Shown in pieces: positions 15,958 through 22,926 of a stretch of 64,000 bases of DNA. The number at the start of each line of letters is the position of its first letter. The stretch's first letter is position 1. Position numbers and translations under genes: made by a program. Source of the DNA: Flavobacterium ammonificans (GTDB taxonomy: Bacteria; Bacteroidota; Bacteroidia; Flavobacteriales; Flavobacteriaceae). The DNA is taken from contig NZ_AP025185.1 in assembly GCF_020886115.1 (NCBI RefSeq), positions 496,001-560,000 of the forward strand, written 5' to 3'. Under the pieces are notes generated by a model that did no database searches, was not told the DNA's origin, and saw only the letters and a program-made list of their open reading frames with translations.

Positions 15958-17103
15958 ATGTACATGAAAACTACCCGCCTATTTAAAGATTTTTTCGAAA
16001 GTGAAAAAGCCGGAGGACTTCTATTACTATTGGTTACTTTGGTTTCCTTAGCATTAGCAAATTCTCCAATACAATCCAGCTATATCAATTTTTGGGAAAC
16101 ACAAATAGGACATCATTCCATCACGCATTGGATTAATGATGGATTGATGACGATTTTCTTCTTACTCATCGGATTGGAATTGGAACGCGAAATGTATGGA
16201 GGTGAATTGTCTGATATAAGAAATGCAACTTTACCTATTTTTGGAGCACTTGGCGGAATGATTGTCCCTGCAGGACTATTTTTAGCATTCAATTGGGGTA
16301 CGATCACACAAAACGGTGCCGGAATTCCAATGGCTACCGATATCGCTTTTGCCATTGGGATCTTATCTCTTTTGGGCAATCGAGTACCAACTTCCTTGAA
16401 AATATTTTTGACCGCTTTGGCAGTCATTGACGACTTAGGCGCTATTCTTGTAATTGCTCTTTTTTATACAGAAACAATCTCTTTTCTATATTTAGGTATG
16501 GCGTTTGGTGTCATGGGAATACTATTTATACTCAATAGAAAAAATGTACACAGCCTGATTCCGTATCTTATTGGTGGCGCTGTAATGTGGTATTGTATGC
16601 TGAATTCAGGTGTTCATGCTACGATAACAGGAGTACTTTTAGCCTTTGTTATTCCGTATGGAAATGGCGGGAAAAAAACCTCTTCTTACCGATTACAACA
16701 CTTTTTGCACCGCCCAGTAGCCTTTTTTATTCTGCCTTTGTTTGCTATCGCCAATACAGGAATTGCTATTGATAGTAATTGGCACGAAGGTTTAACCCAC
16801 GCCAACTCTATCGGAATCATGGTAGGTTTGATTGTTGGAAAACCCATCGGAATCACACTTTTTGCTTTAGTCTGCGTGAAACTTGGTGTTGGATCACTTC
16901 CTAAAGATTTAAAATGGAAACACATTCTCGGAGCCGGAATGTTAGGCGGAATTGGTTTTACCATGTCCATTTTTATTACGCTTTTGGCCTTCAAAAACGA
17001 TGGCGTAGAAGTAATTACTTATTCTAAAATAGCCATCTTAGTAGCTTCGTTTGTCTCAGGCACTTTAGGTTTCATATGGTTAAAAATGAGTTTGAAGAAA
17101 TAG
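15958..17103 (+). CDS. nhaA: Na+/H+ antiporter NhaA
   Basis: A 381-residue inner-membrane antiporter with about 12 helices. Diagnostic residues: the ATDIAFA helix break with Asp128, and the paired aspartates 158-159 in AVIDDLGAI that carry Na+ and H+. GLELEREMYGGEL near residue 73 is the conserved cytoplasmic funnel segment. Length is normal for NhaA. ATG 15958 and the second ATG (15964, MKTTRLFKDFF) are both possible; the second is the more usual family start. It is the last ordinary gene before the accessory island. Confidence 0.95.
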   Translation: MYMKTTRLFKDFFESEKAGGLLLLLVTLVSLALANSPIQSSYINFWETQIGHHSITHWINDGLMTIFFLLIGLELEREMYGGELSDIRNATLPIFGALGGMIVPAGLFLAFNWGTITQNGAGIPMATDIAFAIGILSLLGNRVPTSLKIFLTALAVIDDLGAILVIALFYTETISFLYLGMAFGVMGILFILNRKNVHSLIPYLIGGAVMWYCMLNSGVHATITGVLLAFVIPYGNGGKKTSSYRLQHFLHRPVAFFILPLFAIANTGIAIDSNWHEGLTHANSIGIMVGLIVGKPIGITLFALVCVKLGVGSLPKDLKWKHILGAGMLGGIGFTMSIFITLLAFKNDGVEVITYSKIAILVASFVSGTLGFIWLKMSLKK

Positions 17104-17120
17104 ACTTTTAGGACACTATT

Positions 17121-17223
17121 TTTTGAATTAGTTCATTTCCACATTAAAAAAATGTCTACATTTGAATTACCCCTGTAACTGCAATAGACCCCAAGTCATT
17201 TCCTTTACAGCTATTTGTTTTAA
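17121..17223. repeat. left copy of a ~103-bp direct repeat flanking higBA
   Basis: It shares blocks TTAGTTCATTT, CACATTAAAAAAA, CTACATTTGAA and TTCCTTTACAG with 17943-18046, in the same order and spacing. It includes a TACATTTG box (17157-17164) of the Bacteroidota -7 type, though without a good -33 TTG. It lies just after nhaA and before the toxin promoter. Confidence 0.75.
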
Positions 17224-17228
17224 AAAAA

Positions 17229-17259
17229 TTCCCAAATTGGGAAATTATTAATATCTTTG
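17229..17259 (+). promoter_or_regulatory. higBA operator palindrome and -7 box
   Basis: TTCCCAAATTGGGAA (17229-17243) is a perfect 15-base palindrome, followed by TATCTTTG (17252-17259), a TAnnTTTG -7 element only 8 bases before the toxin GTG. The palindrome is placed where a -33 contact would be, which suits autorepression by the HigA antitoxin. Binding by HigA is inference. Confidence 0.6.
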
Positions 17260-17267
17260 TAAAAATA

Positions 17268-17561
17268 GTGAGAGTAATAGCCAAAAAAATATTGAGAGAC
17301 TTTTGGGAAGTACATGCAGATTGCGAACAACAACTAAAATCTTGGTTTAGGGAAACTAGCAAAGCAGAATGGACAAATCCTAACCAGATAAAAAGCGAAT
17401 ATCCAAGTGCTAGTATTTTAAACGACAATCGTGTAGTATTCAATATCAAAGGAAATAAATACCGACTAATTGTTAAAATCAACTTTGAATACGAAATGGT
17501 TTGGATTCGATTTATTGGAACACACAAAGAATATGATGCTATTAATGCCACTACGATTTAA
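17268..17561 (+). CDS. higB: HigB-family toxin (mRNA interferase)
   Basis: A 97-residue RelE-fold toxin of the HigB type (as found in the HigB_toxin family), predicted to cleave mRNA in the ribosome A site. Seen: the N-terminal helix RVIAKKILRDFWEVHADCEQ, then WFRETSKAEW, DNRVVFNIKGNKYRL, and the closing strands with IRFIGTHKEYDAI, whose His/Tyr are typical of the active region. It starts at GTG 17268, eight bases after a -7 box, so the message may be nearly leaderless. It is followed nine bases later by its antitoxin. Toxin-first order is typical for HigBA. Confidence 0.92.
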   Translation: MRVIAKKILRDFWEVHADCEQQLKSWFRETSKAEWTNPNQIKSEYPSASILNDNRVVFNIKGNKYRLIVKINFEYEMVWIRFIGTHKEYDAINATTI

Positions 17562-17570
17562 ATAAGAAGT

Positions 17571-17927
17571 ATGGAAATCAAACTTATTAAAACAGAAAAA
17601 GATTACAACCAAGCTTTAAAGCGATTGGAAGTAGTATTTGACGCCAAAAAAGGAACTCCTGAAGGCGACGAATTGGAGCTTTTAAGCATTCTAATTGAAC
17701 AATATGAAAACACTCATTTTCCAATTGATTTACCAGACCCTATTGAGGCTATAAAATTCAGAATGGAACAAATGGGCTACAATCAAAATGATCTAGCTAA
17801 AATCATTGGTCTTAAAAGCCGTGCTAGTGAAATTTTAAGTAAAAAAAGAAAGTTGTCTTTGGAAATGATTCGACAATTACACACCAGCTTGCACATTCCC
17901 ACTGATGTGCTGATTCAAAACTACTAA
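17571..17927 (+). CDS. higA: HigA-family antitoxin, XRE helix-turn-helix
   Basis: A 118-residue antitoxin. The N-terminal half (1-60, KTEKDYNQALKRLEVVFDAK) is the helical segment of the YgjM/HigA group that neutralises the toxin. The C-terminal half (about 60-115) is an XRE-type DNA-binding domain with MEQMGYNQNDLAKIIG and KSRASEILSKKRKLS. It probably represses its own promoter through the palindrome at 17229-17243. The second copy of the ~103-bp repeat begins 15 bases after its stop. Confidence 0.92.
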   Translation: MEIKLIKTEKDYNQALKRLEVVFDAKKGTPEGDELELLSILIEQYENTHFPIDLPDPIEAIKFRMEQMGYNQNDLAKIIGLKSRASEILSKKRKLSLEMIRQLHTSLHIPTDVLIQNY

Positions 17928-17942
17928 ACCCCCATTTACAAA

Positions 17943-18046
17943 TTTTCAAATTAGTTCATTTTCACATTAAAAAAAATTGCTACATTTGAAAAGCCCTAAA
18001 AACTGCATTGGATTCCAAATCAATTCCTTTACAGATTTTATTTAAT
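17943..18046. repeat. right copy of the ~103-bp direct repeat flanking higBA
   Basis: Same block order as 17121-17223, including TACATTTG at 17981-17988. The two copies bracket the toxin-antitoxin module and little else. This copy could also supply a promoter for the downstream 2-TM gene (ATG 18132), which would have a leader of about 135 bases. Confidence 0.75.
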
Positions 18047-18048
18047 TG

Positions 18049-18068
18049 CAAACGACTCAAATCGTTTG
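18049..18068. promoter_or_regulatory. 7-bp inverted repeat in the leader of the 2-TM gene
   Basis: CAAACGA-N6-TCGTTTG is a perfect inverted repeat directly after the right repeat copy and 63 bases before ATG 18132. It could be a protein-binding site or an RNA hairpin. No family is recognised. Confidence 0.4.
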
Positions 18069-18131
18069 TTGACGCTTGTATGGGCTAGGTATAGCAAAAA
18101 AGTAGTTTGACAACGTATTCCGAAAACAGTA

Positions 18132-18638
18132 ATGAACGAAAAAATTTGGTTTGAAATGATTGATAGAAAGTACGGCGAAATATATTTAACAAAATATCTT
18201 TCATTACAACGTTCTTTAAAAAAAACTTTTACCATTTTAACACTTTTAATTTCTGTTAGCGGAATTTTGGGTTGGAAATATTTCGAGGATTATGCTTGGA
18301 TTGCATTTATTCTAATTTCAATAATGCAACTTATAACGTTAATAGAAAATCAGCTTATTCGTTCCGAAAAAGAAGTTGAAGAGATTAGGGATTTAAAAAT
18401 GATGTACACAAAGTATTTTCACAAACTTGAAAAACTTTATACTGAGTTTTATTTCAACAGAATAACAGAAGAAAATGCAACAAATCAATTTTTCGAACTA
18501 AAAAAAAATGATTGGGAAAAAATTGAAGAACTAGATTGTAAACTTGATATTAAAAAGTTTAGCTATTTAATAAATGAGACTGATATTGAAATTAATCAAT
18601 ATCTTAATAAATTCCATAATTATGAGCAAAAAAGATAA
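18132..18638 (+). CDS. uncharacterised two-helix membrane protein (SLATT-like layout)
   Basis: A 168-residue protein I cannot assign to a named family. After about 30 N-terminal residues come two adjacent membrane helices (about 32-48, FTILTLLISVSGILGW, and 55-72, AWIAFILISIMQLITLIE) with a very short loop, then a long charged helical cytoplasmic tail (73-168) rich in Lys, Glu and aromatics. The 2-TM-then-helical-tail design resembles SLATT-type membrane effectors of bacterial conflict systems, but I see no sequence proof. The last 17 bases overlap the start of a 46-codon gene, so the two are probably translationally coupled. It is AT-rich compared with nhaA and proC and lies in an accessory island. 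Confidence 0.6.
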   Translation: MNEKIWFEMIDRKYGEIYLTKYLSLQRSLKKTFTILTLLISVSGILGWKYFEDYAWIAFILISIMQLITLIENQLIRSEKEVEEIRDLKMMYTKYFHKLEKLYTEFYFNRITEENATNQFFELKKNDWEKIEELDCKLDIKKFSYLINETDIEINQYLNKFHNYEQKR

Positions 18639-18762
18639 TTCAACACGTCCACAAAAAACAAGTGGAACTCCAACAAATAATACTGGAGGGAATAGATTAG
18701 AATTGAAAGGACATGTACCTACAATGAAAAATCCACCACCACCACCAACTAAAAAAAAATAA
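18622..18762 (+). CDS. 46-residue proline-tailed basic microprotein
   Basis: It starts at ATG 18622 inside the end of the 2-TM gene (17-base overlap, +1 frame). The product is polar and disordered-looking: an Asn/Thr/Ser/Gly-rich N-terminal half, a short ordered-looking core RLELKGHVPTMK (25-36) and a run of five prolines followed by TKKK at the C-terminus. No signal or membrane segment. The frame extends upstream to 18574, but those codons just shadow the larger gene. The overlap makes it a likely partner of the 2-TM protein (chaperone, inhibitor or substrate), which is inference. Confidence 0.55.
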   Translation: MSKKDNSTRPQKTSGTPTNNTGGNRLELKGHVPTMKNPPPPPTKKK

Positions 18763-18929
18763 GGCAGAAATAAGTGAAATAGATATATAGTTGTTGTAGA
18801 AAACAAAACATTGAAAAGCATCATGTGTATTTAATGTTTCTATTCTAAATCATAATTTGACTCAGAAATCATACGCAAAACAGCTACTCATTTAAACGTT
18901 ACATTTAAAATCATTTTAAAAGATCAATC

Positions 18930-19349
18930 ATGAAAAAAATAATTACAATTGCATTTATATTGATAGGATTTTCAATGAATGATCAGACACCTTTTTTTAG
19001 CGCATACAACAAAGGTAAACCACAACCAAAAAATGTAGTTTTTGGCGAATGGAAAAATTACAACGGCTCTGAAACTTTTCTTTACGAGTTAAGCCCAACT
19101 GGTTACAATAAAACATTGTCCGAATTAAAAAATGTTTTAGATTTTTATGGTCTAGATATTGATGCCGAAGATTACGACGATTCTTTGTTTTACGAAAATG
19201 AAAGTATCTATGATATTCAAAAAATTTACACAAATTGCATTTTAAAATATAGCAATATTGTAAAAATTTATCGAGCAAAATATGTAAATATAACTTTTAT
19301 AGTTACAGACGAATTTTCAAATATTCAAATTTCCAAAATAAAGAGTTAA
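18930..19349 (+). CDS. small hypothetical protein, possibly exported
   Basis: A 139-residue protein with a hydrophobic N-terminus (MKKIITIAFILIGFS) that reads as a signal peptide, although the cleavage region (MNDQTPF) is not ideal. The remainder is rich in Asp, Glu, Tyr and Asn (DAEDYDDSLFYENESIYD) and ends in beta-prone sequence (YVNITFIVTDEFSNIQI). No family recognised. It is 167 bases downstream of the microprotein gene, and its AT-rich composition matches the island. It is followed by a possible coding remnant and a terminator at 19471. Confidence 0.5.
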   Translation: MKKIITIAFILIGFSMNDQTPFFSAYNKGKPQPKNVVFGEWKNYNGSETFLYELSPTGYNKTLSELKNVLDFYGLDIDAEDYDDSLFYENESIYDIQKIYTNCILKYSNIVKIYRAKYVNITFIVTDEFSNIQISKIKS

Positions 19350-19362
19350 AAAATAAAATAAA

Positions 19363-19455
19363 ATCGGTTGCATCTTCGACACAAAAGAAGCAATAAGTCT
19401 CTATACCAATGATTTGCAAACGAACGAAGTGACCAGACGAACTAATCCGTACCTA
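19363..19455 (+). pseudogene. possible C-terminal coding remnant
   Basis: After an in-frame stop, about 30 codons read with a protein-like composition (...GCIFDTKEAISLYTND...TRRTNPYLLK) up to TAA 19453-19455. There is no start codon or upstream partner. It may be the tail of a gene lost when the island formed. I cannot name the parent family. Confidence 0.25.
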
Positions 19456-19470
19456 CTAAAATAATGAAAT

Positions 19471-19502
19471 AAAAAAGGCCGCTATTTACAGCAGCCTTTT
19501 TT
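19471..19502. terminator. bidirectional intrinsic terminator between the island and proC
   Basis: AAAAAAGGCCGCT and AGCAGCCTTTTTT arms form a GC-rich stem with A/T runs outside. It separates the rightward island genes from the leftward proC gene. Confidence 0.85.
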
Positions 19503-19519
19503 ATTATTTAAAAATACCT

Positions 19520-20296
19520 TTACCCCTTAATCTGTTTCAAGGACGTTTTAATTCCTCTAATTAAAGACGAACTAAACCCGTGCATTTCCATTTCGTTCAA
19601 ACCAGCAATGGTGCATCCTTGGGGTGTGGTTACTCGGTCAATCAATTGTTCCGGGTGGGTTTTTTCTTCTAGTAGCATTTCGGCGGCGCCTTTTACCGTT
19701 TGAGCTGAAATCGCCAAAGCCGTTTGCCAGTCAAATCCAATTTCTATTCCCGCTTGCATCGACGCACGAATGTAACGCAAGGCAAATGCGGTTCCACTGG
19801 CTGCTAAGACAGTTGCAGCATCCATTAATTTTTCGTCAATGATAGGTGCTGTTCCTAGACCTTCAAAAAGAGCTACAACTTGTTGAGCCGCTTCTTTATT
19901 AGTTTCTTGAAACGCAATACAAGTTGCTGAAGCACCAAATTGCGATGCAATATTCGGCATGATGCGCACGGCTTGGTGGGTTTCGCCAATTTTATTTTGC
20001 AGGTTTTCTATAGACAATCCACTCACGGCAGAAGCAATGGTTTTATTGGCAATTGCCGGCAAAATTTCTTCCAATACCATATCGACTTGGTACGGTTTGA
20101 TGGTCAAAATAATAATATCTGCGTTTTGGATATTGTGTTTGTTGTCTTTTGAAACCGTAACGCCTAATTGATCTAGATGTAGAATATTAGTAGTGTTTCT
20201 TCGGGTTACAGTAACTTGATTGCCAGTAGTAAATTTAGCAATTCCAATGGCGATAGAGGCTCCTAAGTTGCCTCCGCCAATAATGTGTACGTTCAT
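19520..20296 (-). CDS. proC: pyrroline-5-carboxylate reductase
   Basis: A 258-residue enzyme reducing 1-pyrroline-5-carboxylate to proline, the last step of proline synthesis. N-terminal NAD(P) loop GGGNLGASIAIGI, then a basic TRRNT after the second strand favouring NADPH, ILTIKPYQVD, VRIMPNIASQ and the C-terminal dimerisation helices with VTTPQGCTIAGLNEME, the ProC signature. Length is slightly short but complete. It stands alone, ending at the terminator that bounds the island. Confidence 0.96.
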   Translation of the reverse strand: MNVHIIGGGNLGASIAIGIAKFTTGNQVTVTRRNTTNILHLDQLGVTVSKDNKHNIQNADIIILTIKPYQVDMVLEEILPAIANKTIASAVSGLSIENLQNKIGETHQAVRIMPNIASQFGASATCIAFQETNKEAAQQVVALFEGLGTAPIIDEKLMDAATVLAASGTAFALRYIRASMQAGIEIGFDWQTALAISAQTVKGAAEMLLEEKTHPEQLIDRVTTPQGCTIAGLNEMEMHGFSSSLIRGIKTSLKQIKG

Positions 20297-20346
20297 GTTG
20301 TGTAGTTATAGTGGTTGTGTTGTGTTGTTGTGTTTGGATTTTTATT

Positions 20347-21699
20347 TTAAAATCCTAAAATCATTTTGGCAATAGAAAAATAAATTAGAATTCCGCAAAT
20401 ATCATTGCTAGTAGTAATAAACGGACCAGTTGCCAAGGCGGGGTCTATTCCAAATTTATCCAATAATAAGGGGATAAATGTACCTATTAACGAAGCAATG
20501 ATAATAACCGAAATCAATGCTACGGTTACAATTACGCCAATAATAATTTCAACATTTAATAGATAATGACTGCCTATAAATAAAATCGTAGCCAAGATTA
20601 CTCCGTTAAGTAAACTCAAAGCCACTTCTTTAATTAAACGATTGAACAAAGAACCGCTCAAAGTGTTGTTAGCCAAACCTTGCACAATGATAGCCGAAGA
20701 TTGTACGCCAACATTTCCAGCCATCGCGGCAATCAATGGTGTAAAGAAGAATAAATTGCCATGGTTCAACATCGCTCCTTCAAATAAACCCAATACTCTA
20801 ACAGAAATAAAACCTCCTAAAAGAGCTAAAACCAACCAAGGCAAACGAGCTTTAGTATGATCAAAAATACTATCATCGGCTTCTACGTCTTGGGAGATAC
20901 CCGCAGCTAACTGGTAATCTTCATCGGCTTCGTCCTTAATTACATCGACGATATCGTCAATGGTAATTCGGCCTACCAAACGCCCCAATTCGTCCACTAC
21001 TGGAATAGCTTCTAAATCGTATTTTTGCATGATACGCGCCACCTCAACGTCTTCGGTATCTACATTTACATAATTCAATTTTCGGATGTACACATCGTTA
21101 ATTGGTGTTCTGGAAGAAGTAGTCAATAAATCTTTAAGTGACAAACGTCCTTTCAAACGGTCTTCGTCGTCCACCACATAAATAGAATGCACTCTTGAAA
21201 TGTTCTCAGCCTGGATGCGCATTTCTTTGACACAAGTCAATACATTCCAGTTTTCGTTGACCTTCACCAACTCCTTGTGCATGATTCCACCAGCAGTGTC
21301 TTCGTCATAACGAAGCAAATCCACAATGTCTTTGGCGTGTTCAACGTCTTGCAATTCCGAAATTACTTCGGCTTTAATATCTTGGGATAACTCGGCAATA
21401 ATGTCCGCGGCATCGTTCGTTTCTAACTCGTCAAGCTCCTCAGCAATTTCTTTTGGAGAAAGTCGTTTTAAGATATTTTCACGTAAATCGTCCTCTAATT
21501 CCAAAAGAATTTCGGCCGTTTTATCACTATCTAAAACTTTAAAAATATAGGTAGCCTGTTCAAAATCTAGCTCATCTAGTACTTCGGCAATATCAGCATG
21601 GTGCATGTCATTCAATAAAACTTCCAGCTGTTGGTCGTTTTTTGATTGAATGAGTTGCTCTAATTCTTGGATTAGTTCTTTGCTGATTTTAAATTCCAT
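20347..21699 (-). CDS. mgtE: magnesium transporter MgtE
   Basis: A 450-residue Mg2+ channel/transporter. Domain order: acidic N-domain (about 1-130, [18 protein letters not shown], superhelical MgtE_N repeats), two CBS domains (about 135-255, with [19 protein letters not shown] and [19 protein letters not shown]) and a five-helix membrane pore (about 280-450) containing [17 protein letters not shown] and [19 protein letters not shown]. The Asp in the latter is the pore selectivity residue. Its start overlaps the rsmA stop by 11 bases, implying one mRNA. Confidence 0.96.
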   Translation of the reverse strand: MEFKISKELIQELEQLIQSKNDQQLEVLLNDMHHADIAEVLDELDFEQATYIFKVLDSDKTAEILLELEDDLRENILKRLSPKEIAEELDELETNDAADIIAELSQDIKAEVISELQDVEHAKDIVDLLRYDEDTAGGIMHKELVKVNENWNVLTCVKEMRIQAENISRVHSIYVVDDEDRLKGRLSLKDLLTTSSRTPINDVYIRKLNYVNVDTEDVEVARIMQKYDLEAIPVVDELGRLVGRITIDDIVDVIKDEADEDYQLAAGISQDVEADDSIFDHTKARLPWLVLALLGGFISVRVLGLFEGAMLNHGNLFFFTPLIAAMAGNVGVQSSAIIVQGLANNTLSGSLFNRLIKEVALSLLNGVILATILFIGSHYLLNVEIIIGVIVTVALISVIIIASLIGTFIPLLLDKFGIDPALATGPFITTSNDICGILIYFSIAKMILGF

Positions 21700-22468
21700 C
21701 GGCTTCGATTTTTTGAGTGAGTGCTATAAAGTCTTCAACACTAAGTTGTTCTGGGCGAAGATCTAAAATTGTGTCTTCTCTTAAATTATCTGACAAATTT
21801 AAGGTTTTTAAACTGTTACGCAAGGTTTTTCTACGTTGCTGAAAGGCCGTTTTTACCACTCTGAAGAATAATTTTTCGCCACAAGGCAAACTAAAGTCTT
21901 CTTTTCGTCGCAAACGCATTACCCCTGATTTTACTTTTGGTGGCGGATCAAAAACATGTTCATCTACCGTAAACAAGTATTCGGCATGATAAAACGCTTG
22001 TGCCAAAACCGATAAAATACCGTAAGCTTTACTTCCTTTTTTCTCGCAAATACGCTGTGCTACTTCCTTTTGAAACATACCCGAAAACTCTGGAATTTGA
22101 TGGCGGAACTCCAAGGTTCTAAATACAATTTGCGTCGAAATATTGTATGGGAAATTCCCGATGATAGCGTATTGTTTTCCTTCAAAAACCTCATTACAAT
22201 CGTAACGTAGAAAGTCCTTCGAAATGATTTTATCTTTCAATTTCGGATAATTCGAGTCCAAATACGCCACCGATTCCGTATCGATTTCAATTACGTAAGT
22301 AGTGGTGGGTTTGTCCAATAAATATTTGGTCAAAACACCCATTCCAGGTCCTATTTCTAACACATCATTGTACCCTTCCAAACTCAACGTATCGGCAATC
22401 GCCTTAGCAATGCTTTCGTCTTTTAAGAAATGTTGTCCGAGATGTTTTTTAGCTTTTACTTTTTCCAT
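21689..22468 (-). CDS. rsmA: 16S rRNA (adenine1518-N6/adenine1519-N6)-dimethyltransferase
   Basis: A 259-residue KsgA-type enzyme that dimethylates two adjacent adenosines in the 3' hairpin of 16S rRNA. Seen: [12 protein letters not shown] at the N-terminus, SAM loop [12 protein letters not shown], the catalytic NFPYNIST and the C-terminal [14 protein letters not shown] set the start at ATG 22468 ([12 protein letters not shown]). The frame continues six codons upstream to 22486, but that DNA (22470-22500) is a dispersed repeat and the family starts at the shorter position. It overlaps mgtE by 11 bases. Confidence 0.96.
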   Translation of the reverse strand: MEKVKAKKHLGQHFLKDESIAKAIADTLSLEGYNDVLEIGPGMGVLTKYLLDKPTTTYVIEIDTESVAYLDSNYPKLKDKIISKDFLRYDCNEVFEGKQYAIIGNFPYNISTQIVFRTLEFRHQIPEFSGMFQKEVAQRICEKKGSKAYGILSVLAQAFYHAEYLFTVDEHVFDPPPKVKSGVMRLRRKEDFSLPCGEKLFFRVVKTAFQQRRKTLRNSLKTLNLSDNLREDTILDLRPEQLSVEDFIALTQKIEADGI

Positions 22469-22469
22469 T

Positions 22470-22500
22470 GAGTCATTGCGAGGCACTACGCCATCTCGCT
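22470..22500. repeat. GTCATTGCGAGGCAC-type dispersed repeat
   Basis: gagtcattgcgaggcactacgccatctcgct lies between rsmA and the DUF4286 gene. The core resembles the widespread repeat I know as gtcattgcgaggcacgaagcaatctc. It explains the spurious upstream extension of the rsmA frame. Confidence 0.6.
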
Positions 22501-22507
22501 GTTTATT

Positions 22508-22822
22508 TTAATTGTGTTCAGAAATTAGCTCTAGTTCCGTTCTAAAAGCCAGCATTTTTTCGCCAAATAACTGGTAACTTTCTTGACGAAATCGGGGTGC
22601 ATCTTCTGTATAATATTTTTCTAAAGTCGCTTTACTATCCGTCGTAAATTGGATAGAATAGGTAGTTCCACCCATTTCTTCTTCAATCAAAACTTTCACA
22701 ATCTTAGCCGAAGAAAATTTCCCTGTCGCCAAAATCGCCGGAATTCGTGTCTGCTGCATCCATTGTAACCATTGGTCTTGAACGCTTTCGTGTATGTTAA
22801 CTGTTACGTTGTAAAGTATCAT
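22508..22822 (-). CDS. DUF4286 family protein
   Basis: A 104-residue ferredoxin-like (dimeric alpha-beta barrel-like) protein: MILYNVTVNIHESVQDQWLQWM opening and TTYSIQFTTDSKATLEKYY in the middle are typical of DUF4286, found next to rsmA in many Bacteroidota. The function is unknown; the fold suggests a stress-response or small-molecule-binding role. It is upstream of rsmA on the same strand with about 40 bases between, so rsmA-mgtE may be its operon mates. Confidence 0.85.
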   Translation of the reverse strand: MILYNVTVNIHESVQDQWLQWMQQTRIPAILATGKFSSAKIVKVLIEEEMGGTTYSIQFTTDSKATLEKYYTEDAPRFRQESYQLFGEKMLAFRTELELISEHN

Positions 22823-22831
22823 TTTTTTCAG

Positions 22832-22925
22832 TTTATAAGTTTATAGTTTATGGGGTTAATAGTTTATGGGTTATTCTTAACCAAATAAACTAATAAACAT
22901 ATAACCCATTAAACACATAACCTTT
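22832..22925. repeat. AT-rich palindromic intergenic repeat
   Basis: GTTTATGGGTTAT (22862-22874) and ATAACCCATTAAAC (22900-22913) are inverted arms, inside a stretch of repeated gtttata/taaactaa words. It lies between the TPR protein and DUF4286 genes. No function is evident. Confidence 0.55.
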
Positions 22926-22926
22926 T

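Noticed and set aside
17156..17551. 131-codon minus-strand frame opposite higB
   Set aside because: It is antisense to the toxin and to the repeat; composition is that of a shadow frame and the HigB frame has clear family motifs.
18567..18824. 85-codon minus-strand frame opposite the microprotein
   Set aside because: Its glycine-rich run is the complement of the proline run; no start context and no conserved features.
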